This document shows, piece after piece, positions 15,445 to 24,920 of a stretch of 64,000 nucleotides of DNA (positions are counted from its first letter, which is position 1; each line of letters begins with the position of its first letter). This DNA comes from Pseudomonas sp. (GTDB taxonomy: Bacteria; Pseudomonadota; Gammaproteobacteria; Pseudomonadales; Pseudomonadaceae). The translations under genes and the position numbers were made by a program. The stretch covers positions 1 to 64,000 of the forward strand of contig NZ_JAUYNT010000009.1 in assembly GCF_030698175.1 (NCBI RefSeq). Direction: 5' to 3'. The notes under the pieces are model-generated. The model was not told the DNA's origin. It searched no databases and was given only the letters and a program-made list of their open reading frames with translations.

Positions 15445-16473
15445 ATGAAAGAGCTCATCGTCAAAGCACCCGGAAAATTGGTCTGGGTGGGAGTGCCCAC
15501 GCCGGCCCTCAGCTCGCCGGCAGGCGCCTTGGTCAGGCCGATCGCCTCGGCCTCCTGCGACCTGGATAGACGCCTGATCGCCGGCGCCACGCCGTTCAAA
15601 CCGCCGTTTGTCATTGGTCATGAATGCGTGGCCGAAGTGCTGGAAGTGGGGTCGGCGGTCAGCACCCTGAAGCGCGGCGATCTGGTGTCGGTGCCCTGGA
15701 AGATTTCCTGCGGCACCTGCAAGCAATGCCTGAGCGGCAGAACGACCGCCTGCACCAGCGTCGCCAAGTATGCGGCCTACGGGGTGCCGGCTGGCGGCAA
15801 CTGGGGCGGGTTGTTTTCCGAAGTCGTCTACGTACCTTTTGCCGACGCGATGCTGGTGCACCTGCCGCCTGGGCTGAATCCGATTGCCGCGGCCAGCGCC
15901 AGTGACAACCTCACCGATGCCTGGGTCGCCACCAGCCGGCCGCTGGCCAGCCGCGAGGATGCGCGCGTGTTGGTGGTGGGCGGCACCGAAAGCCTCGGCA
16001 TTTTAGCCGTGCAGATGGCGGTGGCCGCCGGCGCTGGCAGCGTGGATTACCTGGACAGCGACGATTACCGGAGGGGGCTGGCCGAGCGCTGCGGGGCGCA
16101 TGTCGACATCGGCTTTGCCAGCGATCTTAATGAGCGTTATGACCTGGTCGTCTCGGCCACCCGCGAGCAGCAGGCGTTGCACAAGGGCCTGCTGGCCCTG
16201 GCGCCGGGCGGACACTGCTCGTGCATCGGGATCATCTTTGAGGATCCGAGAATTCCGCTGTTCGGCATGTATATGCGCGATGTCACGCTGTCGGTGGGAG
16301 GCTGCAGCGTCCGGCCGCATATCCCGAAGGTGCTGGAACTGGTGAATACAGGGGCCTGCGATCCCTTATTGGTGAGCCCGACTATCGTTTCCTGCGTGGA
16401 GGCGACCGAGGCGCTGATCCAGCCCCTGGCCAAGTGCATAGTTGTGCGGGAGCGGATAACCCAGTCGGCCTGA
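15445..16473 (+). CDS. zinc-type MDR alcohol dehydrogenase family protein
   Basis: A 342-residue medium-chain dehydrogenase. It has the N-terminal GroES-like domain with a GHE motif, four Cys of a structural zinc lobe in SCGTCKQCLSGRTTAC (about residues 90-105), and a Rossmann domain starting at VLVVGGTESLG, which departs from the usual GxGxxG. The substrate is unknown; the family includes threonine and short-chain alcohol dehydrogenases. It lies between a truncated SnoaL gene and a convergent MarR gene. The MarR product may control it, but the promoter was not identified. Confidence 0.8.
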   Translation: MKELIVKAPGKLVWVGVPTPALSSPAGALVRPIASASCDLDRRLIAGATPFKPPFVIGHECVAEVLEVGSAVSTLKRGDLVSVPWKISCGTCKQCLSGRTTACTSVAKYAAYGVPAGGNWGGLFSEVVYVPFADAMLVHLPPGLNPIAAASASDNLTDAWVATSRPLASREDARVLVVGGTESLGILAVQMAVAAGAGSVDYLDSDDYRRGLAERCGAHVDIGFASDLNERYDLVVSATREQQALHKGLLALAPGGHCSCIGIIFEDPRIPLFGMYMRDVTLSVGGCSVRPHIPKVLELVNTGACDPLLVSPTIVSCVEATEALIQPLAKCIVVRERITQSA

Positions 16474-16479
16474 GGCCTT

Positions 16480-16947
16480 TCATTCAAGGCGGTCGGCCAG
16501 GGATTGCATGATCGAGTGCCAGGCGGCCTGTCCTTCGCCAGTGGTGGTATTCAGTGCTTGGCGAATGGCGACTCGCTCGAGATTGGTCGCTTGCTGTTCG
16601 ACCTCCAGTCCCTTGGGGGTCAGTGCAAGAATCTTGAAGCGATGCCGATCTGGCAGGCGGGTGTAACCGACCAACTCGCGCTCGAACAAATGCGTCAACG
16701 GCCGGTGGAGGGCTTGTTTGCTGACGCCAAGCGTCGCGGCAAGATCGCCCACATTGATTTCATCGAAGCGGGCAATGATGTACAGAATCCGGTGGTGAAC
16801 TCGGGAGAGAGCGAATGTTTCCAGGTAGCGGTCGGCATCCACGGTCAGGCCACGAAAACCGAAGTGCAGCAGCTCCAGTGAAAAATCCAGTGGGTCCAGC
16901 TCTTTCATGCGAACCGAAGCTGAATTTATTTTTTTGTCGATGACCAT
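16480..16947 (-). CDS. MarR-family transcriptional regulator
   Basis: A 155-residue winged-helix regulator. The helix-turn-helix spans about residues 62-90 (NVGDLAATLGVSKQALHRPL), followed by a wing with LPDRHRFKILALTPKG. Such dimers usually repress neighbouring genes and release DNA on binding phenolic or oxidising ligands. It is transcribed away from the glutathione S-transferase gene at 17070, and the 122-base gap is the likely operator region. It converges with the alcohol dehydrogenase, six bases apart. Confidence 0.88.
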   Translation of the reverse strand: MVIDKKINSASVRMKELDPLDFSLELLHFGFRGLTVDADRYLETFALSRVHHRILYIIARFDEINVGDLAATLGVSKQALHRPLTHLFERELVGYTRLPDRHRFKILALTPKGLEVEQQATNLERVAIRQALNTTTGEGQAAWHSIMQSLADRLE

Positions 16948-17069
16948 GAGATACGCCCACTGAAGTTGCCGTGAATACTAAAGACGAATACAGCCAGCGT
17001 CCAATAGACCGGGCACGGCGCTATCCCTTCGAATTTGCATGTTTTGTTGCATCACCTCAGGAGTTAACA

Positions 17070-17678
17070 ATGAAGTTGATCTACGCCGCGGCATCGCCAT
17101 TTGCCAGAAAAGTCCGGGTGCTGGCCAGTGAAATCGGCCTGCTGGACTCAATTGAAATGATCGACACGGCAGTGCTGCCGATTAAAGCAAACGACATGGT
17201 TAATCAGCTTAATCCGCTGGCGAAAATCCCGGTTCTGCTAACGACTACTGGCGAGTCGCTATACGACAGTCGGGTGATCTGCGAGTACCTGGACAGCCTG
17301 CATGCAGGGCCGACGCTCTTCCCGCAGGAGCCAACGGCCCGCTGGACGGCACTGAAGCTTGCCGCTCTGGCGGATGGGCTTATGGATGCCGCCTTGCTGG
17401 TCCGTTATGAAAACGCCGTGCGCCCGCAAGAACTGCAGTGGGATGACTGGAAAAGCGGCCAACTCGACAAAGTTACGCGTGCCCTCCAGGCCTTGGAAGA
17501 CAGCAGCGCCGACCTGAGCGGACCGCTCGATATCGCGCAGATCAGCGTGGCCTGCGCCCTCGGCTATCTCGATTTTCGTTTTCCGGAACTGGCCTGGCGT
17601 CAGGATCGCCCCAAGCTCCAGGCGTTCCATGCAGCCTTCTCTGACCGGGAGTCCATGCGCACCTCTGCGCCGGTCTAG
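17070..17678 (+). CDS. glutathione S-transferase family protein
   Basis: A 202-residue protein with a thioredoxin-like N-terminal domain (residues 1-78; SPFARKVRVL near the active site, proline before VLL, and YDSRVICEYL for glutathione binding) and an all-helical C-terminal domain ending in RFPEL. It resembles bacterial GSTs that detoxify electrophiles. CAGGAG precedes the ATG. Divergent orientation to the MarR gene suggests a detoxification pair. Confidence 0.88.
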   Translation: MKLIYAAASPFARKVRVLASEIGLLDSIEMIDTAVLPIKANDMVNQLNPLAKIPVLLTTTGESLYDSRVICEYLDSLHAGPTLFPQEPTARWTALKLAALADGLMDAALLVRYENAVRPQELQWDDWKSGQLDKVTRALQALEDSSADLSGPLDIAQISVACALGYLDFRFPELAWRQDRPKLQAFHAAFSDRESMRTSAPV

Positions 17679-17763
17679 AGGGGGGGATCGAATCAGTTGG
17701 TCGCGACCGTTGGTTTTGGACCGATCACGGCCATTAAACTGAAGATGCTGCTGCCGATAAGAT

Positions 17764-17790
17764 CCCCTTGCCAGCTGCATCGGCAAGGGG
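17764..17790. terminator. hairpin between convergent GST and braG genes
   Basis: CCCCTTGCC (17764-17772) pairs with GGCAAGGGG (17782-17790) across a nine-base loop. No T tract follows on either strand. It may act as a stabilising 3' structure or a weak terminator for both genes. Confidence 0.5.
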
Positions 17791-17808
17791 AGAGTGCTTA
17801 GCCGCCGA

Positions 17809-18510
17809 TTAACCGCCTAAATAGGCATCGCGCACTTTAGGGTCGACCAGCAGTTCGGCGCCGCTGCCTTGCATGACGATCCGGCCGTTTTCCAACACGT
17901 AGGCGCGATCCGCCAGTTTCAGTGCCTGGTTGGCGTTTTGCTCAACCAGAAACACCGTCACGCCATCGCTGCGCAGTTGTTCGATGATGGCAAAAATCTG
18001 CTGGATGATGATCGGTGCCAGGCCCAGGCTCGGTTCGTCGAGCAGCAGCAGATTGGGTTTGCTCATCAACGCGCGGCCGATGGCGAGCATCTGTTGTTCG
18101 CCGCCAGACATGGTGCCAGCGCGTTGGGCGAAGCGCTCCTTGAGGCGCGGGAACAGGTGCAAGACCTTGTCCATCTGCTCTTGGTAGTCGTCTTTCTCGG
18201 TGAAGAAACCGCCCATGGCTAGGTTTTCTTCCACCGTCAGACGGGCAAATACCCGCCGGCCTTCGGGCACCACGGCGATGCTTTTGCGCATGATTTCGGG
18301 CGTGTCGAGGCCGATCAGCTCTTCGCCTTCGTAGCGAATGCTGCCGCTGGTGGCCTGTGGCGAGCCGCAGAGGGTCATCAGCAAGGTCGATTTGCCGGCG
18401 CCGTTGGCGCCGATCAGGGTGACGATTTCGCCTTGTTTAACTTCGATGCTGACGTCGTGCAGGGCCTGGATCTTGCCGTAGAAGGTGGAGACATTATTGA
18501 AGTACAACAT
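17809..18510 (-). CDS. braG: branched-chain amino-acid ABC transporter ATP-binding protein BraG (LivF)
   Basis: A 233-residue ABC ATPase: Walker A GANGAGKST (from residue 34), signature MSGGEQQ, Walker B LLLLDEPSLGL, and the H-loop region replaced by VEQN as is typical for LivF. It energises uptake of leucine, isoleucine, valine and related amino acids with BraF at the membrane. It is the last gene of the braD-E-F-G run and starts two bases after the braF stop. Its 3' end is duplicated at 14531-14935. Confidence 0.95.
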   Translation of the reverse strand: MLYFNNVSTFYGKIQALHDVSIEVKQGEIVTLIGANGAGKSTLLMTLCGSPQATSGSIRYEGEELIGLDTPEIMRKSIAVVPEGRRVFARLTVEENLAMGGFFTEKDDYQEQMDKVLHLFPRLKERFAQRAGTMSGGEQQMLAIGRALMSKPNLLLLDEPSLGLAPIIIQQIFAIIEQLRSDGVTVFLVEQNANQALKLADRAYVLENGRIVMQGSGAELLVDPKVRDAYLGG

Positions 18511-18512
18511 CT

Positions 18513-19280
18513 TTACGCTTCCCCCAAATAGGCTTTGATCACGTCCGGGTTATTGCGGATCTGCTCCGGGGTACCGTTGGCCAAGGGCGTGCCTTGGTTG
18601 ATCACGTAGATGTGGTCGGAGATGCTCATCACCAGCTTCATGTCATGTTCGATCAGCAGAACGGTGACGTCATGCTGGTCGCGCAGCATGCCAATCAGCG
18701 CCTTGAGGTCTTCGGTCTCGCGGGGGTTGAGTCCGGCGGCCGGCTCGTCGAGCATCAGGATGCGCGGGCGGGTCATCATGCAGCGGGCAATTTCCAGGCG
18801 GCGTTGCTGACCGTAAGCGAGGGTGCCGGCCAGGCGGTTGGCAAACTCGCCGAGATTGATCTGCTCCAGCCAGTGCATAGCAAATTCCATCGCCCCACGT
18901 TCGCTGCGGCGAAAGCCTGGGGTCTTGAACAGACCGGCGAGAAAATTGTTGTTGAGATGCCGGTGTTGGGCCACCAGCAGGTTTTCAATGACGGTCATTT
19001 CCTTGAATAAACGCACGTTCTGGAAAGTGCGCACCACGCCTTTGCGGGCGATTTTATGCCCAGGCAGGTGGTGGATCGGCAGGTCGTCGAGCAGGATCAC
19101 GCCGCCGCTGGGTTGATAGAAGCCGGTCAGGCAGTTGAACACCGTGGTCTTGCCGGCGCCGTTGGGACCGATCATCGACACCACTTGCTTGGGCTGCACG
19201 GAGAGCGCCACGCCGTTAACCGCCAGCAAGCCACCGAAGCGCATGGACAGGCCGCTGACTTCAAGTATCGGCCGGCTCAT
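18513..19280 (-). CDS. braF: branched-chain amino-acid ABC transporter ATP-binding protein BraF (LivG)
   Basis: A 255-residue ABC ATPase with Walker A GPNGAGKT (about residue 35), the extended LivG-type insertion ([18 protein letters not shown]), signature [14 protein letters not shown], Walker [13 protein letters not shown] and LLIEHDM. The start at 19280 overlaps the braE stop by four bases. In-frame sequence upstream of this ATG is antisense-like shadow coding and is excluded. Confidence 0.95.
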   Translation of the reverse strand: MSRPILEVSGLSMRFGGLLAVNGVALSVQPKQVVSMIGPNGAGKTTVFNCLTGFYQPSGGVILLDDLPIHHLPGHKIARKGVVRTFQNVRLFKEMTVIENLLVAQHRHLNNNFLAGLFKTPGFRRSERGAMEFAMHWLEQINLGEFANRLAGTLAYGQQRRLEIARCMMTRPRILMLDEPAAGLNPRETEDLKALIGMLRDQHDVTVLLIEHDMKLVMSISDHIYVINQGTPLANGTPEQIRNNPDVIKAYLGEA

Positions 19281-20542
19281 GGTTTTAGCTCCAGGTGCGG
19301 GCGCTGCATGGGCAGCAAGCCCTGCGGACGCCAGATCATCATCAGCACCATCAGGGCGCCGAACATCAACATCCGGTATTCGCTGAATTCGCGCATCAAC
19401 TCGGGCAGCAGAATCATCACAGTTGCCGCCAGGATGATGCCCAGCTGCGAGCCCAGGCCGCCCAGCACCACTATGGCGAGGATGGTGGCCGACTCGATAA
19501 AGGTGAAGGATTCCGGGGTGATCAAACCTTGGCGGGCGGCGAAGAAACTGCCGGCAAAACCTGCAAAGCAAGCGCCGAGGGTGAAGGCCGAGAGCTTGAT
19601 GACGGTCGGGTTCATGCCCAGGGCGCGGCAGGCGATTTCGTCTTCACGCAAGGCTTCCCAAGCGCGGCCCAGCGGCATGCGCATCAGCCGGTTGATCACA
19701 AACAGCGCCAGCAGGGCCAGCAGCAAGGCCACTAGATAGAGGAAGATCACCTTGTTGATCGAGTTGTAGGCCAGGCCGAAATGCTCGTGAAAGGTCTGCA
19801 TTCCTTCGGCGGCGGTGCGCTCAAAGCTCAGGCCAAATAAGGTGGGTTTGTCGATGTTGCTGATGCCGTTGGGGCCGCCGGTCAGCTCGGTCATGTTGCG
19901 CAGCAGGATGCGGATGATCTCGCCAAAGCCCAGGGTAACGATGGCCAGGTAATCGCCGCGCAGGCGCAACACCGGAAAGCCGAGGATAAAGCCGAAGAAG
20001 GCCGCCATCAGTCCGGCAATCGGCAGGCAAATCCAAAAGCCCAGGCCGTAATAGTGCGACAGCAAGGCATAGCTGTAAGCGCCGACGGCGTAAAAACCGA
20101 CGTAACCCAGGTCCAGCAGCCCGGCCAGACCGACCACGATGTTCAGACCGAGGGCCAGCATGATGTAGATCAGGACCAGGGTGGCGATGTCCACCGCGCC
20201 GCGGGAGCCGAAAAATGGCCAGACCAGCGCCAGGATAATCAAGCCGGCGATAAACCAGCGTTGGTTGGCGGGCAAGGTCAGCCAGTTGCTGGCCTGGCCA
20301 GACAGCTTAGGCAGTTTGGGGGCGCCGGCCCACACAGTGCCGATACGGTTGCGCAGCAACTGCCAGACAAACATGCCCAGCGCGGCGGCGGCGACGGCCC
20401 ATAGCCGCGCCGGGCTGGCGCCCTGGACCTCCAGGGTGATGCCGACGGTGCTGAGTTTCAGGCCCAGCACCGGGTAGGCCACGGCCAGCACCAGCAGCGC
20501 GCTGAAACAGGCGGTTTTGAGATTGGTAAAAATGCCACTCAT
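19277..20542 (-). CDS. braE: branched-chain amino-acid ABC permease BraE (LivM)
   Basis: A 421-residue LivM-type permease: about 100 N-terminal residues with extra helices, then the conserved core ([40 protein letters not shown]) and the EAA-like cytoplasmic loop [19 protein letters not shown]. The length fits Pseudomonas BraE, longer than E. coli-type minimal LivM cores. It overlaps braD and braF by four bases on either side. Confidence 0.95.
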   Translation of the reverse strand: MSGIFTNLKTACFSALLVLAVAYPVLGLKLSTVGITLEVQGASPARLWAVAAAALGMFVWQLLRNRIGTVWAGAPKLPKLSGQASNWLTLPANQRWFIAGLIILALVWPFFGSRGAVDIATLVLIYIMLALGLNIVVGLAGLLDLGYVGFYAVGAYSYALLSHYYGLGFWICLPIAGLMAAFFGFILGFPVLRLRGDYLAIVTLGFGEIIRILLRNMTELTGGPNGISNIDKPTLFGLSFERTAAEGMQTFHEHFGLAYNSINKVIFLYLVALLLALLALFVINRLMRMPLGRAWEALREDEIACRALGMNPTVIKLSAFTLGACFAGFAGSFFAARQGLITPESFTFIESATILAIVVLGGLGSQLGIILAATVMILLPELMREFSEYRMLMFGALMVLMMIWRPQGLLPMQRPHLELKP

Positions 20543-21462
20543 ACTTTTTCAACCTCCGGGCGACCGAGAATGCCGGTCGGACGAAACAACAGCACCAACA
20601 CCAGCAGGGCAAAGGCCACCACGTCTTTGTATTGGTCACCAAAAATGTCGGCACCGAAGGCTTCGGCGATGCCCAGCACCAGGCCGCCCAGCATGGCGCC
20701 GGGAATGCTGCCAATGCCGCCGAGTACCGCTGCGGTAAAGGCCTTGATGCCGACCAGAAAGCCCGCGTTAGGGTTGATCACCCCGTATTGCATACCCAGC
20801 AGCACCGCCGCCACTGCCGCCAGGGTGGCGCCGATCACGAAGGTCAGGGCGATGATGTTGTTGGTGTTGATGCCCAAGAGGTTGGCCATCTTGATGTCTT
20901 CGGCGCAGGCGCGGCAGGCGCGGCCCAGGCGGGAGCGGGAGATAAACATGGTCAGCGCCAGCATCACCAGGAAGGTGACGATGAAGATCAGCACCTGCAT
21001 ATAGGAAATCACCACGCCATTCATGCTGCTTTCGCCAAACACGAAGTTGCCTGGGATCAGGTTGGGGATGGCCTTGTCTTTGGAGTCTTGGGCGAGCAGG
21101 ACGCTGTTTTGCAGGAAGATCGACACGCCAATCGCTGAGATCAGCGGAATCAGTCGGTTGCTGCCGCGCAGGGGGCGATAGGCAATACGTTCGATGCCGT
21201 AACCGTAAGCACTGCAGACGATGATGCTGGCTAAAAAGGCCGCGCCCATCAGCAGCGGCAGGCTGTCGATGCCGAACATGCTCAGGCCGGCGATGGCGAT
21301 AAAGGCGATGTAGGAACCAATCATGTACACCTCGCCGTGGGCGAAGTTAATCATGCCGATGATCCCGTAGACCATGGTGTAGCCAATGGCGATCAAGGCA
21401 TAGGTGCTGCCAACGGTTAGACCGTTAACCAGCTGTTGTATGTAGTGGTAAATGTCGGGCAT
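20539..21462 (-). CDS. braD: branched-chain amino-acid ABC permease BraD (LivH)
   Basis: A 307-residue LivH-type permease with eight or so helices, the conserved [16 protein letters not shown] segment and the cytoplasmic loop [21 protein letters not shown] that contacts the ATPases. It is the first of four overlapping transporter genes and lies 164 bases after braC, from which it is separated by a hairpin. Confidence 0.95.
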   Translation of the reverse strand: MPDIYHYIQQLVNGLTVGSTYALIAIGYTMVYGIIGMINFAHGEVYMIGSYIAFIAIAGLSMFGIDSLPLLMGAAFLASIIVCSAYGYGIERIAYRPLRGSNRLIPLISAIGVSIFLQNSVLLAQDSKDKAIPNLIPGNFVFGESSMNGVVISYMQVLIFIVTFLVMLALTMFISRSRLGRACRACAEDIKMANLLGINTNNIIALTFVIGATLAAVAAVLLGMQYGVINPNAGFLVGIKAFTAAVLGGIGSIPGAMLGGLVLGIAEAFGADIFGDQYKDVVAFALLVLVLLFRPTGILGRPEVEKV

Positions 21463-21577
21463 TACCTGACTCCTTGGAACTTAGCGGCGCCGCGGTCGAG
21501 GGCTGCTGCGGGGACAAACTGGGCCGGTGGCGGTTGCAACTGGGTGGGTAACGCGGTGCAGCAAAGCGCAGATAAAC

Positions 21578-21605
21578 AAAGCCCACGGCAGCAGTCGTGG
21601 GCTTT
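21578..21605. terminator. hairpin in the braC-braD gap
   Basis: AAAGCCCACG (21578-21587) pairs perfectly with CGTGGGCTTT (21596-21605), with an eight-base loop. On the minus strand it follows the braC stop by 22 bases. A position between the binding-protein gene and the permease genes fits partial termination or protection of the braC message, which usually needs higher output. Confidence 0.75.
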
Positions 21606-21626
21606 GGGTTTGGCGGGTAGCGAGGG

Positions 21627-22748
21627 TTATTTCAGTGGGGCTTCGGTTTTGCTGGCGTCTTGGTGCCAGTTGTAAACCACGAAACTGAAGTCTTTCAGAT
21701 CGCCTTTGGCGTCAAAGCTCAGGCTGCCGGTTGGCGTTTCGAAGCTGTTGGCCCGCAATGCTGCAGCCACTTTGGTGGTGTCGGTGCCGGCGGCTTGCTT
21801 GATGCCATCGGCAAGCACTTGCACAGCGGCGTAGGACGGGAACACGAACGGGCCGCTTGGGTCTTCCTTTTTAGCCTTGAACGCAGCAACCAGGGCCTGG
21901 TTTTTTGGGTCCAGGTCGAAAGCTTTCGGCAAGGTTACCAGCAGGCCTTCGGAGGCCGGACCGGCAATGGCCGAGAGGTCTTTGTTACCCACGCCTTCTG
22001 GGCCCATGAAGCGGGCTTTCAAGCCTTTTTCCGCCGACTGACGCAGGATCAGACCGAGCTCTGGGTGATAGCCGCCGTAGTACACGAAGTCGACATTGGC
22101 TTGTTTGAGCTTGGAGATCATTGAGGAGAAGTCTTTGTCGCCGGCATTGATGCCTTCGAACACCGCGACCTTCATGCCTTTGCTTTCTACGGTCTGCTTG
22201 ACCGCGGTGGCAATGCCTTCGCCGTATTGTTGTTTGTCGTGGATGATCGCGATGGTTTTCGGCTTAGCCACGTCGGCAATGTAGTTGCCGGCGGTTGGGC
22301 CTTGCAGGCTGTCCAGACCGATGGTGCGGAACACCATTTTGTAGCCGCGGTTGGTGATTTCCGGGCTGGTGGAGGCCGGCGTGACCATGATGATGCCTTC
22401 ATCTTCGTAGATGTCGGAGGCCGGTTGGGTAGAGCTTGAGCACAGATGGCCGACTACGAATTTGATTTCATCGTTGACCACTTTGTTGGCCACGGCCACT
22501 GCTTGCTTGGGGTCGCAGGCGTCGTCGTAAACCACGCCTTCGAGCATTGCACCATTGACGCCGCCAGCTTTGTTGATCTGTTCGATGGCCATCTTGGCGC
22601 CGACGAACTGCATCTCGCCGTACTGCGCGACAGCGCCGGTAACCGGGCCGGCCAAGGCGATTTTGATGCTGTCAGCGGCCATTGAGTAACTGCTGGCACT
22701 GGCCATGGCAATGGCGGCAACTAGCTTACAAATCTGGACTTTATTCAT
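21627..22748 (-). CDS. braC: branched-chain amino-acid-binding protein BraC (LivJ/K type)
   Basis: A 373-residue periplasmic binding protein with a signal peptide (cleavage near SMA-AD, residue 25) and the type I Leu/Ile/Val-binding fold: IKIALAGPVTGAVAQYG, VVYDDACDPKQAVAVAN, VVGHLCSSSTQPASDIY with the ligand-contact Ser cluster, and VYYGGYHPELGLILRQ. GTGGAGC precedes the ATG. It is the first gene of the bra unit. The promoter must lie in the 289 bases shared with the divergent DUF2288 gene, but no binding site was identified. Confidence 0.95.
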   Translation of the reverse strand: MNKVQICKLVAAIAMASASSYSMAADSIKIALAGPVTGAVAQYGEMQFVGAKMAIEQINKAGGVNGAMLEGVVYDDACDPKQAVAVANKVVNDEIKFVVGHLCSSSTQPASDIYEDEGIIMVTPASTSPEITNRGYKMVFRTIGLDSLQGPTAGNYIADVAKPKTIAIIHDKQQYGEGIATAVKQTVESKGMKVAVFEGINAGDKDFSSMISKLKQANVDFVYYGGYHPELGLILRQSAEKGLKARFMGPEGVGNKDLSAIAGPASEGLLVTLPKAFDLDPKNQALVAAFKAKKEDPSGPFVFPSYAAVQVLADGIKQAAGTDTTKVAAALRANSFETPTGSLSFDAKGDLKDFSFVVYNWHQDASKTEAPLK

Positions 22749-23037
22749 AGTGCTCCACTCGTATTTTTATTGGTTTGTGCTGATTGGTTGGCCACTAACG
22801 ACGACTGCGTCAGAAGCCTTGAGCTGCTTAAGTGTTGGTCAAAACTGTACCGGCACAGTGTAGAACGTCGATTTATCCCTTGGAAAGCGGCCACGGTCTG
22901 CGCGGGCGGACAATGTCGCTTAACTGCAACAAACGTATAGATTCACGTCGTTTTACGGTTTTTAGCTTAGCTGTCAACGGCTTGCCTGCATCCGGTGCGA
23001 GGTTATGATTACCCACATCGCCCCACAGGAGTTGAGC

Positions 23038-23385
23038 ATGACTGACACAACCAATACCCACAGCGCTGACGCAGCCGCCATGGAGATCCTTTACGCCAAG
23101 CTACTGGGTGAAACGGCGCGCATCAGCTGGGCCGAATTACAGCCGTTTTTTGCCCGTGGGGCACTGCTCTGGGTCAGTGCCGAGCTGGATTTAGTCGCCG
23201 TGGCGGTGGCCGTGGCGCAAGATGACAAGGCCAGCATTGCCGCCTGGTTGGCGGCCACTCAGGTGGGCAAGCTTGAGGCTGTACAGGCCAGCGATTGGCT
23301 CGAGCGCGATCCGCCACTGTGGACAGTGGTCGTCGCTCCTTGGGTGTTGGTGCAGGAGCGTGGGGCTAACCCGGCTTTGCATTGA
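23038..23385 (+). CDS. DUF2288 family protein
   Basis: A 115-residue cytoplasmic protein that matches the DUF2288 pattern: LYAKLLGETARISWAELQPF, FFARGALLWVSAELDLVAVA, and a C-terminal PLWTVVVAPWVLVQE. The family is found mainly in Proteobacteria and Cyanobacteria and has no known role. CAGGAG precedes the ATG at 23038. It is divergent from braC. Confidence 0.8.
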   Translation: MTDTTNTHSADAAAMEILYAKLLGETARISWAELQPFFARGALLWVSAELDLVAVAVAVAQDDKASIAAWLAATQVGKLEAVQASDWLERDPPLWTVVVAPWVLVQERGANPALH

Positions 23386-23475
23386 TGCACGGCAAGCGCC
23401 TGGGCTGTTGCCTGTTATAGAGTAGGTTACGGTTTATCCAGCGCCGATGGCGCTCACCTCGATAGGAGCAACACT

Positions 23476-23844
23476 ATGTTTGAGCCAGGACATTTGCACC
23501 GCGCGAACCTGCCAGGCATGCCCGGCGTTCAAGAGTTTGCGCTGGATCTGTACTACGAGGTGCGGTCTGACCCGGTCGAGGGCTTGATGCTGCATTTTCG
23601 TATGACTGGCGAAATCGACGGTAAGGCGTTCGAGGAGGAGTTCCAGTTGCACCGCGATACCGCTTTTAACTTTGCCAGTACCGCCACCCGGATTGCCGCC
23701 AAGCATGGCCTGCATCCAAGTTTTGGCGCGGTGCTGCGCAATCACCACGAATACGACCTGATGTTTGCGGATATTCGCGAAAAACTCAAAGCCCATGCCG
23801 GCGATCCGGTCAATCTCGATCACCTGCTTAAGGATGGTTTCTAA
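23476..23844 (+). CDS. DUF5064 family protein
   Basis: A 122-residue soluble protein starting MFEPGHLHRANL and containing FRMTGEIDGKAFEEEFQLHRDTAFNFAS, a pattern of the Pseudomonas DUF5064 family. No catalytic motif is evident and function is unknown. ATAGGAG precedes the ATG. It lies 90 bases after the DUF2288 gene and may share its transcript. Confidence 0.75.
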   Translation: MFEPGHLHRANLPGMPGVQEFALDLYYEVRSDPVEGLMLHFRMTGEIDGKAFEEEFQLHRDTAFNFASTATRIAAKHGLHPSFGAVLRNHHEYDLMFADIREKLKAHAGDPVNLDHLLKDGF

Positions 23845-23880
23845 GGGTTATGTCCCAGTTATGTGTTGCAGGCGTTTTTT

Positions 23881-24066
23881 CGTAGGGGGGGTTAGCGGCG
23901 CTACGCAGGCTCAAAACCTCACCTCGCCGTCAGTGCGTCGCGTAACCCACCGAGCGGTTTCAGACTCTTTGCGCAATTAGCGCGGCATAGGTCCATGTTG
24001 GGTTACGCGGCGGCTTAAGTTGTTGCGCTGCTTAGGTCGCGCCCCCCGCCGCTAACCCAACCTACG
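23881..24066. repeat. composite intergenic repeat, family B
   Basis: CGTAGG...GTTAGCGGC at the left (23881-23900) is inverted at the right (GCCGCTAACCCAACCTACG, 24048-24066). Inner GCGTAACCCACC and GGGTTACGC arms add a second inverted pair. It fills the gap between two convergent genes and probably acts as a bidirectional transcript end. Confidence 0.7.
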
Positions 24067-24127
24067 TCCGACCTACGTCAGGGCAGAGTTCGCACAGCTT
24101 GCTGCGGGGATCTGGGCGGGGCGTTGG

Positions 24128-24898
24128 TTAACCGGCCTGTACCCAGCGTTGGCGGGCCCAGTTACTGAACAGGTCGACCAGCAGTACCAGTAACAGCATG
24201 GCCAGAATCACGCTGGCGGCCTGGGCTTGCTGGAACAGGCTGAGGCTTATATAGAGCATCTGCCCCAGGCCACCGGCGCCGACAAACCCAAGTACGCTGG
24301 CCATGCGGATATTGTTCTCCCAGCGATACAGGGCATAGGCCAGCAGTTGCGGCCAAACCCCCGGCAGGGTGCCGTAGCAGAAGGCACTGATGCTGGAGCT
24401 GCCGGCCAAACGCAAGGCTTGCGCAGGCGCGGCTGGGGTGTTTTCCAGGGCTTCGGCAAACAGGCGACCGAGCACGCCGCTGGTGTGCAACGCCAGCGCC
24501 AGGGTGCCGGCATTCGGGCCTAAGCCTGCGGCCAGCACCATTAACGCCGCCCACACCAGCTCAGGGATAGCCCGCAAAGCATTCAGCAAAAAGCGCGTCA
24601 GCGCTTTGGCCAAGGCGCCAAAGCGCCCGGCCGCCGGCAGTGCCAACAGCAGACCAAGAATGCTGGCGAGCAGGGTGCCGATGGCCGACATGGCCAGGGT
24701 TTCTAAGGTGCCTTGGCCGATTTTACCGAGCAGTTCGGCAGAGAAATCCGGCTGCAAGAATCCCTGGGCGTAGCGCCACATTAGCGCCGGACTGTCACCG
24801 GTAAACAGGCCAAACAAATCCAGCTTGAGGTAGGCGAAGGAGGCGTAGAGCGTCGCTAGCACCACCACTAATAAGGTCAGATTAGCCAGACGTTTCAT
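24128..24898 (-). CDS. PhnE-type ABC permease (distal), putative selenate/oxyanion transporter
   Basis: A 256-residue permease with about six helices and the conserved cytoplasmic EAA-type loop ending in SVLGFVGAGGLGQMLY. It is of the PhnE/PtxC class that imports phosphonate, phosphite or related oxyanions. It is the last gene of a four-gene unit and is paired with a second permease upstream, so the channel is probably a heterodimer. ATG at 24898 has AGGAT upstream; an in-frame ATG at 24907 is also possible. Confidence 0.8.
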   Translation of the reverse strand: MKRLANLTLLVVVLATLYASFAYLKLDLFGLFTGDSPALMWRYAQGFLQPDFSAELLGKIGQGTLETLAMSAIGTLLASILGLLLALPAAGRFGALAKALTRFLLNALRAIPELVWAALMVLAAGLGPNAGTLALALHTSGVLGRLFAEALENTPAAPAQALRLAGSSSISAFCYGTLPGVWPQLLAYALYRWENNIRMASVLGFVGAGGLGQMLYISLSLFQQAQAASVILAMLLLVLLVDLFSNWARQRWVQAG

Positions 24899-24920
24899 CG
24901 CCAACATCCTATTGCGCGGC

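Noticed and set aside
15030..15569. 179-residue frame across the SnoaL-like region
   Set aside because: It runs in another frame through both the SnoaL-like and dehydrogenase genes, lacks a domain and has Arg/Ser-rich antisense-like composition.
19281..19571. 97-residue N-terminal extension of BraF
   Set aside because: The extension has no homology to LivG; the ATG at 19280 overlaps the braE stop by four bases as in the rest of the operon.
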